Source of the DNA: Phil1 sp964487565
Lineage (GTDB): Bacteria; Bacillota; Clostridia; Christensenellales; CAG-138
NCBI GenBank assembly: GCA_964487565.1
Contig: CAZARN010000007.1
Coordinates: 62,001-126,000 of the forward strand
Direction of reading: 5' to 3'
Length of the DNA: 64,000 nt
Of this stretch, positions 25,294-34,344 are shown one piece after another. The notes beneath the pieces were generated by a model. It saw only the letters and a program-made list of their open reading frames with translations. It made no database searches and was not told the origin of the DNA. Made by a program: the position numbers and the translations under genes. Position 1 is the first letter of the stretch; each line of letters opens with the position of its first letter.

Positions 25294-25806
25294 TCAGTAT
25301 ATTATCGCCGCGCCTACGTCGTATCCCGCAAGCGCCGCCCTGCCGCCGAGATCCGAAAGCTCGATGGCAAAACGCGCCGCCACGACCACGCCGCCCGCCT
25401 GCTCCACAAGCTTTATCGTTGCAATGGCCGTGCCGCCCGTCGCAAGCAGATCGTCGACAACGACCACGCGCTGACCTGGCTTTATCGCATCCACATGGAT
25501 CTCAAGCGAATCCGTGCCGTATTCGAGCGCGTATTCATAGCTCATCGTCTTATACGGAAGCTTGCCGGGCTTGCGCGCAAGGACGAAACCCGCGCCAAGC
25601 GCATACGCAAGCGCCGAGCCGATCACAAAGCCGCGCGCTTCCGGGCCGATAACTATATCAACCTTCCTGTCCGCAAGGCTGAGCGCCAGCTCGTCGATGA
25701 GCTGACGGTATGCTGCAGGATCCTTTATAAGCGTCGTAACATCCCTGAAAAGTATTCCCGGCTTCGGAAAATCCGGGATCGAACGAATCGTGTTTTTAAG
25801 ATCCAT
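25294..25806 (-). CDS. apt: Adenine phosphoribosyltransferase
   Basis: Apt salvages adenine to AMP using PRPP. The 170-residue type I phosphoribosyltransferase contains the PRPP loop VVVVDDLLATGGTA and the adenine-specific IRSIPDFPKPGILFRDVT near the N-terminus, at full family length. The ATG at 25806 has GAGGAGG seven bases before it and overlaps the end of recJ by 11 bases. An upstream in-frame ATG at 25821 is deeper inside recJ and lacks a site. The apt-relA neighbourhood is conserved and may link purine pools with alarmone synthesis. Confidence 0.97.
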   Translation of the reverse strand: MDLKNTIRSIPDFPKPGILFRDVTTLIKDPAAYRQLIDELALSLADRKVDIVIGPEARGFVIGSALAYALGAGFVLARKPGKLPYKTMSYEYALEYGTDSLEIHVDAIKPGQRVVVVDDLLATGGTAIATIKLVEQAGGVVVAARFAIELSDLGGRAALAGYDVGAAIIY

Positions 25807-28249
25807 GGTATGCCTCCTCATATGAACGGATATAAATATCGTTGACCTCCGCGACGGAGTTCAGGGACTGAAAAATACGGCTTTGGGCAAGCTGTTTCGG
25901 CGGCGCGTCCGGGTTGAAGCGCACTCCGCGCCCATCCGCAAAGACAAACTCCAGCTCCTCAAATATGCCCACGGCTGCGGCTGCCGTCATCCGCTGTATG
26001 CCAAGCGCATCGCAGATGGTTTCCTCCATCACCGCACGGTTATAGAACACGCCCTCGGTGCGGGAAAGCGCCCTGTATATCGTGCCAAGCTCCTCACGTC
26101 CGATGACAAGCGCATCCGCAAGCTCATCCGCGTCGCCCGCAACCGGTCTTGCGCAGATGATCTTCGCCGACGGCGCCGCCTCGTGCAGCGCGCCGAGCAT
26201 GCCCAGCGGTGTGTCAAACACCACAAGCGTCCTGTAACGTGAAAGATCCATATTTGCGATCACAGGCGCAAGCACGGCGGCGTTGTATGCAAGCGCGCCG
26301 CCACGGCACGCGCCGAACCCTATATCCATACGTGAATACAGGTCCTCCCTGCGCGCGAACTCCAAAAAGCGTTCCGCCCCGGCCCGCGTGAAGCAAAAAA
26401 CGGCAAGCCCCGATATGCCTGCGCGCGCCACTTTTACGGTTTCGGCCTCAGCATCCGCGCGTTCAAAAGCCGAAAACGCACAAATACTATTATACATAAT
26501 ATTTTCGGATAATGCATCAGCGAATTTGCCTGCGCTCCTTGTCACATACTGCCCGATATCCTGCACCGGCGCAGCCCGCAGCGCCTGTATATTCAGCTCA
26601 AGCGATTCCCGCCCGTTGAATTCGTTCACATAAGGGGTATACAGTATGTCACAGCTTTCCATCGCGTTTATCTGGTTGAAGCGCTCACCCGCGTAGAAAT
26701 AAACGCCCGATGCAAAATCATCCCCCCGCTGAAGGGTAAATCGCAGATGCTTGCCGTCGGACATGGTGACAAGCTTCCTTATCCGCACGTTGTCCGTGCG
26801 AAGCTTCACCTGCGCGTTGCCTTCGCCAAAGGGCGCGAACAGCTCGATATCGCGCGCAAGGCGCGTTGTCACGCCGGTAAATTCCGTGTCGTCATCATAT
26901 GTTTCGCGGGGTATAAAGGCTTCCTCCGCAACGTTATTTCGTATGTAAAGGTCGAGCTTTTCCCTGAAAGCGTCTATGTTTTCCGCTTTCATCGTCACTC
27001 CGGCCGCAAAGGCATGTCCCCCGAAACGCAAAAAAAGCTCCTCTGAGGCACGCATTGCATCATGGATGTTGACCCCGGGCACGGAGCGCGCGGAACCTTT
27101 GACAATTTCCCCTTCGCCGCCGAGCAGTACGGTCGGTCTGTAATATTTTTCAGCCACACGTCCCGCCGCGATGCCCACGATGCCGGGATTCCATGACGGA
27201 TCGTAAAGCACGATCGAACGCGAAGCGCAAAGATCGGACGAATCGAGCGTTGCGCATGCGCTCTCGAATATTTCCGCTTCCTCGGCGCGTCTGGTGTCGT
27301 TGAGATCGTTGAGCCTTTGGGCCGCAGCCATTGCGCTCTCCCTGTCCTCAGACACGAGCAGCTCCACGGAAAGCGTTGCTTCCTCGATCCTTCCCGCGGC
27401 GTTGAGCCGCGGCGCAACCGTGAACCCGAATGTGCGTTCCGTTACCTTTTTGGGGAATCCCCCGGCAGCCTCCATCAACGCGCTGATGCCCACCGGACAC
27501 CTTCTCGCGTTCACTTCATTGAGCGCGAGCTTCACGAACACCCTGTTTTCGCCGAAAAGCGGCACTATATCCGCAACCGTGGCAATGCCGGCAAGGGTGA
27601 TATAACGCATGGCGCACTTCCTGCCCGCCATCGCTTCCACAAGCTTGAACGCAAGCCCCGCGCCGCAGATATCGGCGTTTGGATAGCCTCCGTCCGCGCC
27701 GCAGCAGATGAGCGCTTCAACGCGCGGCAGCGTTTCGCCCGGTATATGGTGATCCGTCACGATCGCTTCCATCCCAAGCGCATAGCACCGTTCAAGCTCG
27801 TCCACAGCCTTGACGCCGTTATCAACCGTTATGATGAGCTTCGCGCCCGCCTCATGGAGCTGCTCCGGCGTGTTTGCCGTCATGCCGTAGCCTTCCTCAT
27901 GCCTTGACGGGATGATATAACACACGTCCGCGCCGCGTGAGCGCAGATACATGAGAAGTATTGCCGTTGCGCAGACGCCGTCCGCGTCGTAATCGCCGAA
28001 TATGCAAATACGCTCTTTTTTTGATATCGCGCGCTCTATGCGCTCGACCGCTCTTTGCATATCGGCAAAAGCAAACGGATCGCACATGTGCGCTTCAAGC
28101 GGATGGATGAACTCCTCCGCCTCTATGCCGTCCTCCACGCCGCGGGCAAGCATAAGCTGCGCCGCCCTCGGCGTTATGCCAAGGTCGTGGCCCAGCTTCT
28201 CCGCGTCTTTCAGTGGCGGCAAAACGCCCCTGCGTTCAAAAAGCAGCAT
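25796..28249 (-). CDS. recJ: Single-stranded-DNA-specific exonuclease RecJ
   Basis: RecJ is a 5'-3' single-strand exonuclease in recombination and mismatch repair. The 817-residue protein has the DHH phosphoesterase motifs FGDYDADG (Asp86, Asp88, Asp90) and DHH (166-168), a DHHA1 domain with GGHAFAAG around residue 410, and the OB-fold. A C-terminal ~250-residue extension common to Firmicutes RecJ is also present. GGAG lies nine bases upstream of the ATG. A TATAAT box on the minus strand (28283-28288) is a likely -10 with a poor -35. It overlaps apt by 11 bases. Confidence 0.95.
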   Translation of the reverse strand: MLLFERRGVLPPLKDAEKLGHDLGITPRAAQLMLARGVEDGIEAEEFIHPLEAHMCDPFAFADMQRAVERIERAISKKERICIFGDYDADGVCATAILLMYLRSRGADVCYIIPSRHEEGYGMTANTPEQLHEAGAKLIITVDNGVKAVDELERCYALGMEAIVTDHHIPGETLPRVEALICCGADGGYPNADICGAGLAFKLVEAMAGRKCAMRYITLAGIATVADIVPLFGENRVFVKLALNEVNARRCPVGISALMEAAGGFPKKVTERTFGFTVAPRLNAAGRIEEATLSVELLVSEDRESAMAAAQRLNDLNDTRRAEEAEIFESACATLDSSDLCASRSIVLYDPSWNPGIVGIAAGRVAEKYYRPTVLLGGEGEIVKGSARSVPGVNIHDAMRASEELFLRFGGHAFAAGVTMKAENIDAFREKLDLYIRNNVAEEAFIPRETYDDDTEFTGVTTRLARDIELFAPFGEGNAQVKLRTDNVRIRKLVTMSDGKHLRFTLQRGDDFASGVYFYAGERFNQINAMESCDILYTPYVNEFNGRESLELNIQALRAAPVQDIGQYVTRSAGKFADALSENIMYNSICAFSAFERADAEAETVKVARAGISGLAVFCFTRAGAERFLEFARREDLYSRMDIGFGACRGGALAYNAAVLAPVIANMDLSRYRTLVVFDTPLGMLGALHEAAPSAKIICARPVAGDADELADALVIGREELGTIYRALSRTEGVFYNRAVMEETICDALGIQRMTAAAAVGIFEELEFVFADGRGVRFNPDAPPKQLAQSRIFQSLNSVAEVNDIYIRSYEEAYHGS

Positions 28250-28316
28250 TTATACGGTCTCCGTTTCACATAATACAGACCGATTATACTATCATTCGTC
28301 ACGCATGAACAGGTTT

Positions 28317-28706
28317 TTATTTTGCAGCGCGCAGTATCATCGCGCCAAGCATACCCGAAAGCGCACCGATGCCGAAATCCGCCAGCACAGCAAGCGAAAA
28401 CATGAAAACATCCGAAAGTATCGAGAACACGGCGTATGCAAGCGCGCTGTACAGGACGCCCGCAAAAAAGCCGTACAGCCAGGCGCGCTTTGCACATTTT
28501 CTCGTGGCGACAGCGCCCGCTGCGGCGGCTGAAAGCGCCTTTATGACCGTATTGAATATATTTATGCTATCCGTTGTGAGCCACTGCTGCCACATCGCGA
28601 CAGCATAGATCACGATGAGCAACAGACTCAGCGCCGTTGCGATCACCGTGCCCTTGAAAAGCTCAAGCGCCATGTTCGGCGCTTCGCCCGTTTTACTTTT
28701 TTTCAT
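28317..28706 (-). CDS. TIGR04086 family membrane protein
   Basis: The 129-residue protein has four predicted hydrophobic segments (about 18-40, 50-68, 74-95 and 100-127) and no soluble domain. Its length, topology and position next to yajC and recJ match the TIGR04086 family of clostridial membrane proteins of unknown function. The ATG at 28706 follows GGGAGG. It ends 67 bases before recJ on the same strand. The gene lies downstream of a strong terminator that closes yajC, so it probably relies on read-through or its own promoter. Confidence 0.85.
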   Translation of the reverse strand: MKKSKTGEAPNMALELFKGTVIATALSLLLIVIYAVAMWQQWLTTDSINIFNTVIKALSAAAAGAVATRKCAKRAWLYGFFAGVLYSALAYAVFSILSDVFMFSLAVLADFGIGALSGMLGAMILRAAK

Positions 28707-28756
28707 ATGCGCACCTCCCGCCCGTACATACCTATGCGAAAGTCCCCGCGCATATA

Positions 28757-28786
28757 CAAAAAAGGCCGCCCGGATCCGGGCGGCCT
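28757..28786 (-). terminator. Intrinsic terminator of yajC
   Basis: The 11-bp perfect stem 28763-28773 with 28776-28786 is followed on the minus strand by six T. It is unusually GC-rich and contains a central BamHI-like GGATCC. Confidence 0.85.
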
Positions 28787-28801
28787 GCTTTTGTGCAATC
28801 G

Positions 28802-29146
28802 TTATTTCTTGGTATCCTGCACGCCTTCTTCAAGCGTGTTCTCGACCGGCGAATCCTCAACGTTTGCAATGGCGCCGCGCGTAAACACGAGCCTTGCCTT
28901 GTCCGGGCCGACCGATATGGTGATTATGTCATCCTTTATGCTTGTGACCGTGCCGTAGATACCGCCGATCGTGCGCACCCTGTCGCCCACCTTGATGGCG
29001 GCGAGCATTTCTTTGACTTTCTTATCCCTGCGGCGCTGCGGTATGATCATGACCGCAAAAAGGACGACCATCATCAGTATGATGATGATCATACTGCCGT
29101 TATTGGTGAAGAAATCTGACAGTCCGCTGCCAAAGCTCTCTGACAT
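28802..29146 (-). CDS. yajC: Preprotein translocase subunit YajC
   Basis: YajC is an accessory subunit of the SecDF-YajC complex that assists protein export through SecYEG. The 114-residue protein has one membrane helix (about 19-37) followed by MIIPQRRRDKKVKEML, then a small beta domain containing VGDRVRTIGGIYGTV, the family hallmark. GGAAGGG precedes the ATG. The secD/secF genes expected nearby in Clostridia are not in the adjacent sequence, where GNAT-type genes lie instead. A terminator separates it from TIGR04086. Confidence 0.95.
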   Translation of the reverse strand: MSESFGSGLSDFFTNNGSMIIIILMMVVLFAVMIIPQRRRDKKVKEMLAAIKVGDRVRTIGGIYGTVTSIKDDIITISVGPDKARLVFTRGAIANVEDSPVENTLEEGVQDTKK

Positions 29147-29268
29147 ATAAATACCCTTCCTGTTCTCTTATTTGACATCCGGCAATCCGTGATATCGACC
29201 TATAAATCATATAATATACGCCCGTCCGCGTCAAGCAAAAACGCTTGTGCGGGCAAAAAATCACATTC

Positions 29269-30147
29269 TTAACAAAATTCAAGCGTACAGCATATGCCGT
29301 TTTTGCCTTCGAGCAGATCCTTGAGCGTGCCGGCGCCCGTCCCTTCAATGAGCTTCTTCTCATCTATCGGACAGAGCATGGAAAACATCTGCGTATTCTC
29401 CCTGACAAGGCCCCCTGCATCATATCCCGCAGGCAGACTGAATGAAGCCGCGCCGCAGTCACGCGCCACCGCCGCAGCGATGCGCACCGGCGATTTGCCC
29501 GCAAGCTCATATATTTCCGCGCCGTTCTCGCCGCGATAGTAGAGCGCGTAGTTCTCGCCGTCGCACACGGCGCTGCCGGAAAGAGCGTTCTCTTCAAGAT
29601 ACAGCTCCATGTCGCGCACATCGCGCGCCATCATGCCCATATATCCTTTTGCAAAAGAATCATATATCCGCAGCATCTTTGAAGCATCCGGCGCAAAAAG
29701 CCCGCCATTGCCGGCAAAGCCCGCGGCCTCGTCTCCTCTCAGCGTATACTCGTCGTGCCATGAGAACGGAAGATAGCCGAACTGAGCGTAAAAGTCCACA
29801 TCGGGCTTCAATACGGCGGCCGCCGCACCCGCCAGTCCAAGCTCCCTGTGCGCTTCGCGTATGAGCGCGGACGCTATACCCATATGACGGAACTGAGGCC
29901 TTGTCGCCACGCCGGCGACCATGGCGCATGGTTTCACGCTGTCTGCGAATCTGAGCGGATACGGTATCGCGTGCAGATCGCCCGCCATGACCCCGTCCGC
30001 GAAGGCCGCAAGCACATATTCAGGCTTCGTGCGGCGCGAAAAATAATATGCCGAATAGCCGTTCGCATCCTCCGGGAAGCAAATATCCCAAAGCTCGCGC
30101 GCGGCATCGTATTCCCCCGCGGTTATATGGCGGATCTCCGTTTTCAT
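29269..30147 (-). CDS. GNAT N-acetyltransferase, Eis-like
   Basis: The 292-residue protein has an N-terminal GNAT domain with the acetyl-CoA loop VATRPQFRHMGIASALIREA (about 81-100) and LKPDVDFYAQFGY, where the Tyr is the usual general acid. A second, degenerate acyltransferase-like region with an SCP-like tail follows, as in Eis family proteins. Eis acetylates aminoglycosides and proteins in mycobacteria; the substrate here is unknown. The ATG at 30147 overlaps the DUF2156 gene stop by 4 bases, so the two are probably co-expressed. Confidence 0.82.
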   Translation of the reverse strand: MKTEIRHITAGEYDAARELWDICFPEDANGYSAYYFSRRTKPEYVLAAFADGVMAGDLHAIPYPLRFADSVKPCAMVAGVATRPQFRHMGIASALIREAHRELGLAGAAAAVLKPDVDFYAQFGYLPFSWHDEYTLRGDEAAGFAGNGGLFAPDASKMLRIYDSFAKGYMGMMARDVRDMELYLEENALSGSAVCDGENYALYYRGENGAEIYELAGKSPVRIAAAVARDCGAASFSLPAGYDAGGLVRENTQMFSMLCPIDEKKLIEGTGAGTLKDLLEGKNGICCTLEFC

Positions 30148-31040
30148 TTTGGCCGCCCCACAGATTTTTCGATGAGCATGACCGGGTTGTACGAAAGCTT
30201 TGCCCTTCTCAGCCCCTCTATGCCCATGTCTTCCTCGCGGTTGATGTATTTCATGTCCGAAAATTCGTTCTTTATGAACAGGTTGTTGATCACCGTGAAA
30301 AGGCCCGGGATTTCCGCATCGGCTTTTTCAATATGTATCACGGCCATCTCGTCGTCAATGCGCTCGCCCAGCGTGTATGCGGCAAGCTTGCCGTTTATGC
30401 GGATGCCCGCGCCCTTGACGCCAAGCGTATCCATATGCGTCATAAGCACCCTGATTGCGATGTATTCGCCCACGGCGTCCGGATCGTTTGAATCTTCCTT
30501 GCCCTCCAGCCACTCGTTGTAAAGCGCCATGCACTCGCCGAGCATATCCGGCTCCAGCCTGACATATTCAAAGCTGTCGCCGTATGCCGTCATGAATTGG
30601 TTTATGTGGTTGCGCTTGCCGTGCAGTTTTTTGCCGGAAAGGTCGCGCAGCTCCTCCATCGTATAAACATAGTCGTAATTGTCCCTGTCGTCCTCAAGCG
30701 CATACCCTTCGGTGCGCATGAACGCCTCCTTGATTGATCCCGAAATACCGAGGAACATGGGCGAAGCGCCCATCTCACGGCAAGCCTCAGACGCGCGGTC
30801 GAGCACGGGTTTATAATCGCACATGGGATCCTTTGTGAGCGGCGCAAACATGAAATGTCCGCTCTTCCCGTCGCCGAGCAAAAAATAAAGCGCCCCGTCT
30901 TCCTGCGCAACAAGAATTTTATCGTCAGCGCCCCACATCAGCAGGTTGGAAAAAGTATATTCGGAACATTTGAGCTTCCAGGGCTTGGTATAGCTTTCCA
31001 CCATCGTCTTCATCGAAATATCGATCGGTCTAAAATCCAT
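30144..31040 (-). CDS. DUF2156 (phosphatidylglycerol lysyltransferase-like) protein
   Basis: The 298-residue soluble protein corresponds to the catalytic dual-GNAT module of MprF-like lysyltransferases, without the membrane flippase part. Recognisable segments are FSNLLMWG near residue 31, KLHGKRNHINQF near 138 and YINREEDMGIEGLRRAKLSYNPV near the C-terminus; the final one is typical of the clostridial DUF2156 group. Such stand-alone proteins may transfer an amino acid from aminoacyl-tRNA or act as other acyltransferases; no substrate is established. The ribosome site is poor: the nearest G-rich stretch belongs to the hairpin just upstream. Overlaps the Eis-like gene. Confidence 0.8.
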   Translation of the reverse strand: MDFRPIDISMKTMVESYTKPWKLKCSEYTFSNLLMWGADDKILVAQEDGALYFLLGDGKSGHFMFAPLTKDPMCDYKPVLDRASEACREMGASPMFLGISGSIKEAFMRTEGYALEDDRDNYDYVYTMEELRDLSGKKLHGKRNHINQFMTAYGDSFEYVRLEPDMLGECMALYNEWLEGKEDSNDPDAVGEYIAIRVLMTHMDTLGVKGAGIRINGKLAAYTLGERIDDEMAVIHIEKADAEIPGLFTVINNLFIKNEFSDMKYINREEDMGIEGLRRAKLSYNPVMLIEKSVGRPK

Positions 31041-31053
31041 GATAAAATAAACA

Positions 31054-31082
31054 CCCCCGGATGTATTTTATACACACGGGGG
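31054..31082 (-). terminator. Hairpin between the SpoIID-like gene and the DUF2156 gene
   Basis: CCCCCG (31054-31059) pairs with CGGGGG (31077-31082) with further pairs inside. On the minus strand it is followed by TGTTTATTTT, so partial termination is likely. Confidence 0.55.
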
Positions 31083-31108
31083 CCAAATTGCAACAGTCTT
31101 GTGCACTC

Positions 31109-34100
31109 TTATGACAGTTTTACATAATCATCGATTATGTAACCGAAGACGCCTTCTGTCTCCACGAGACACCATCCGTTTATCACAAGATAAACCTTGA
31201 CCGCCGCGCCGGATGACAATGTTTTTATCTTCGGATACTCGACGCCGGCGCCGGAGCGCAGATTTACCTCCGCCGTGGTGGAGGTGGCGATGAGCGTGAG
31301 CGTATCGCCGACGGCGATTATTCCGGCGCTCCCCGACGAGGTCACCTTGGCGTAAGCCTTATAGATGAAACCCGTGCTGCCGTTGAAAAGGATGTAATAA
31401 AAATCTCCGCATTCACCGAGTATATTGAACTGTGTGTCGGCGGGAAGCGTGCTGATCACCGCGCTGCCCGACGCGGTGGAAGCCTTTGTGCGGAAGTTGA
31501 CCTTCGCCGTGGTTTGGCCCGAGGAGAACGTCAATCCCTTATCTGCCGTTACGCCCGAACCTTCCGGGACGACGCCCGTTGAACCGTCCTGCGTTTCAGT
31601 CGGCGTCGTGGCGGTAACCTTCACATATTTCGCATAAAGCCAGCCGCGCGTTCCGCCGTATTCGGCTTCATACCAGCCGTTTGATAGTGAATACAGCGTT
31701 ATTTCCGTCCCTTTTGTAAGGAGCTTGATGATCTTTGAGGATGTATCCGCCGCATAGCGGAAGTTGACAGAAGCCGTTGTCACGCCCTTGCCTATCGCAG
31801 CGGAGCCGTTCCCGCTCTCCGATGTGTCCGGCTGCTGTGTTTGCGGTATAGCCGTGGTCACGCTCACATATTTTGAACTCACCCAGCCTTCCGTTCCGTC
31901 TGCGGTTTTCGCGCGATACCAGCCGTCCTTCAATTCATAAAGGCTGAGCTGCGTGTTTTTTGCAAGCGTCTTTATCCGTTCGTTGCCTACGCCCGCGCCC
32001 TTCCTCATGTTCACGCTGCCCGTGGTCTTTCCCTCTCCGTGATCGGAGGCTGCCGGCGTTTGTTCCGCCGCGCCGACGGTCGTGCTGCCGGTGAACTTAA
32101 CATAATCCTTATAAACGTAGCCTGTAACCGTGCCGACAAGCACTTTGTACCAGTTACCCTCCTGAGATAGTATCGTGACGCCGGTGTTCTTCGAAAGCTT
32201 GCTCAGCAAGTCGTATGAAGAGTCCGGCCCTTTGCGCATGTTGACTCCGTCCGTCGTTATCACACCCGTCGCATATGTCGTGCCTGGCGCATCCGCCGTC
32301 GGTGATGCGGACGGCGAGGTTTGCGCGGACGGCGTCACGGACGGCGTTGCAGCCGGGGTTGCCGACGGGGTCGGCGCGGCCGTCAGTTTCACATAGCTCG
32401 CGCTTATGTATCCGTAATCGCCGCCGCAGACCGCGTAATACCACGAACCGCTTTGCGATATAATGCCGAGTTGGGTGTTTTTCGCGATCTTCTTTATCCT
32501 GTCGTATTCAACGCCCGGCCCTTTGCGGTAATTCACGCCCTCGCCCGTGCATACGCCGTATAATGAAACGGCGGGATCCTGTGAAGCGCCGGGGGAAGCG
32601 GACGTATCAGTCGAAGCCGAGCCTGACGGCGTCGGCGTAACAGAGGTCGTGAACGACGCATACTGCGCGTACACCCATCCCTCATACACCGTGCCGTCAA
32701 CAAGTATGTGATACCAGCCGTCCTTCTGCTCGTACACCGTGAAAGCCGTGCCTGAGGCAAGCTTGCCGAGGGACGTATATGTCGTTCCGGCGCCGCTTCG
32801 CAAATTGACCGAAGCCGTGGTCTTCCCCGTGCCTATCGGCGTCAGCGAGGCGACATAGCTCGGTTTGATCGGGTCCACGGGTGCGGCGACGTTGATCGAT
32901 GCAAGCTGCGCGCCCGGATAATAGAACGCAAGTATCTCCTGATAGCTTTGTCCCGCTGAAGCGCGCTGCTGCGCCCCGCGCTGGGAAAGGCCGACGCCGT
33001 GGCCCCAGCGAACGTGATAAATATAGTAACAGCTTCCGTCGGACGCAAGCTCGCCCCAGTATATGCGAAGGTTTGCGTTCGATACCGCCTTATAGGTATA
33101 AAGCTCGCTTGCGCTGAAGGTGACGACAAGGTCCCTGTATGTGCCGATATCCGCGGTTATGTCATATGTCACGGTCACCCTGGTAAGGTTTCGCGCCGTA
33201 CCGTTGAATTGCGGTGTATCCATAGAAACCGCCGTTATGGCGGCGATGCCCGTCGGCATAACGCCAAGCGCTGCATATGCCTTTGCGACAAGCAGATCAT
33301 AAAGTCCCTGCGAGATCGTGCCCGTGCTGTTTATAGGTACACGCACGGTCTCTCTCAGCGAATACGAGTTTATCAGGTCATAATCATCCGTGCTTATCGC
33401 ATAACCGGCGTTCGAGACGCTCTTGGTCGGCCATGCGTATGTGACAAGATTGGTTTCGCCGCCGTTGCTCGCGCTGTAATATGTGCAGAAAAGCTTCCCG
33501 TTCACGGTGAGCACCTTGTCGAGCGTGGAATCCACAGCCTCGATCACGTTCTTCGCCGAACCGTAATAGCCCTTGTATACCTGATCCGAAGAAGTGTCCC
33601 CGATATGATATTCCGCGTTCGGAGCAGCGTTGATGCTGTTTATCACATAACATTTTGCGGCGATCGCCTGCGCCTTGAGCGCCTCGAGCGGGTAGTTGTT
33701 GTTCATTTCATAAGCGACAACACCATAAAGATAATGCGCGAGCGGCACCTCGTTGACCACCTGTATATAGCCCGAAGAAAGCAGTCTGACGTTGAAGTGG
33801 CCGAGGTATGTTCTTGAATTGAAGTACATGCCGCCCGAAGAAGGCGCCATGCTGACGCGCTTTATCGTGAAAGAAGCGCCTGTATAAAGCTCGCCCTCGG
33901 TCGAATGGGTAAGCGTGATCGCGCCGTTCTCGGCGCGAAGCGTGAGACTTCCCCCTTTGAAGCTTCTGCCGTTCTCGTTGATAAAATATTCGCCCGTAAC
34001 ATTCATCACGATGGATGTTGCGTTGTTTGTTGTAAGGCGAACGCGCACCATGTCCGCGCCCGTTTCGGCAAGCGTAACCGAAGCCGGTGCAAGCGCGCAC

Positions 34101-34144
34101 AGGATGATTGTCAAAACCAGAGATACTGCCGTAATTTTTCTCAT
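31109..34144 (-). CDS. SpoIID/LytB-domain protein with seven SH3b repeats
   Basis: The 1011-residue exported protein has a signal peptide (~1-26). A SpoIID/LytB domain spans about 95-430, with EVPLAHYLYGVVAYEM, ALKAQAIAAKCYV and a C-terminal WGHGVGLSQRGAQ. Seven bacterial SH3 repeats lie between ~445 and the C-terminus, each with a VN[LMFY]R core. The first three are separated by Ser/Thr/Pro linkers. SpoIID domains are lytic transglycosylases acting on denuded glycan during engulfment, so this is either a spore-cortex/cell-wall hydrolase or a vegetative one; it is far longer than SpoIID proper (~340 residues) and is not in the spoIID locus. The ATG at 34144 follows GAGGGG. Confidence 0.88.
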   Translation of the reverse strand: MRKITAVSLVLTIILCALAPASVTLAETGADMVRVRLTTNNATSIVMNVTGEYFINENGRSFKGGSLTLRAENGAITLTHSTEGELYTGASFTIKRVSMAPSSGGMYFNSRTYLGHFNVRLLSSGYIQVVNEVPLAHYLYGVVAYEMNNNYPLEALKAQAIAAKCYVINSINAAPNAEYHIGDTSSDQVYKGYYGSAKNVIEAVDSTLDKVLTVNGKLFCTYYSASNGGETNLVTYAWPTKSVSNAGYAISTDDYDLINSYSLRETVRVPINSTGTISQGLYDLLVAKAYAALGVMPTGIAAITAVSMDTPQFNGTARNLTRVTVTYDITADIGTYRDLVVTFSASELYTYKAVSNANLRIYWGELASDGSCYYIYHVRWGHGVGLSQRGAQQRASAGQSYQEILAFYYPGAQLASINVAAPVDPIKPSYVASLTPIGTGKTTASVNLRSGAGTTYTSLGKLASGTAFTVYEQKDGWYHILVDGTVYEGWVYAQYASFTTSVTPTPSGSASTDTSASPGASQDPAVSLYGVCTGEGVNYRKGPGVEYDRIKKIAKNTQLGIISQSGSWYYAVCGGDYGYISASYVKLTAAPTPSATPAATPSVTPSAQTSPSASPTADAPGTTYATGVITTDGVNMRKGPDSSYDLLSKLSKNTGVTILSQEGNWYKVLVGTVTGYVYKDYVKFTGSTTVGAAEQTPAASDHGEGKTTGSVNMRKGAGVGNERIKTLAKNTQLSLYELKDGWYRAKTADGTEGWVSSKYVSVTTAIPQTQQPDTSESGNGSAAIGKGVTTASVNFRYAADTSSKIIKLLTKGTEITLYSLSNGWYEAEYGGTRGWLYAKYVKVTATTPTETQDGSTGVVPEGSGVTADKGLTFSSGQTTAKVNFRTKASTASGSAVISTLPADTQFNILGECGDFYYILFNGSTGFIYKAYAKVTSSGSAGIIAVGDTLTLIATSTTAEVNLRSGAGVEYPKIKTLSSGAAVKVYLVINGWCLVETEGVFGYIIDDYVKLS

Positions 34145-34296
34145 TGATTACCCCTCAGGTGCATAATCCGGTCAAATCCGCTTCGATTTTTGTAATTGTA
34201 ACACATATTAAAGGGAATGTGTAGGATTTGGGCGGCTGTTTGCCGAAAGTTAATAAAATCCGCGCGCCGCAAGCAAGCATCCGGACGGTTTCAGGC

Positions 34297-34331
34297 AGAA
34301 AAATTGGAGGACGCCGCATTTGGCGTCCTCC
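34297..34331 (-). terminator. Intrinsic terminator of the heterodimeric ABC operon
   Basis: GGAGGACGCC (34306-34315) pairs with GGCGTCCTCC (34322-34331); on the minus strand AATTTTTC follows. Confidence 0.85.
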
Positions 34332-34344
34332 ATTGTTTCCGGCG

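Noticed and set aside
24019..25845. A 608-codon open frame on the plus strand opposite relA and apt
   Set aside because: It is the antisense shadow of two confidently identified genes; it has no ribosome site and an Arg/His-rich composition typical of reverse-strand GC bias.
30602..30913. Alternative minus-strand frames inside the DUF2156 gene as separate small proteins
   Set aside because: They overlap a well-supported gene in another frame and have no ribosome sites.
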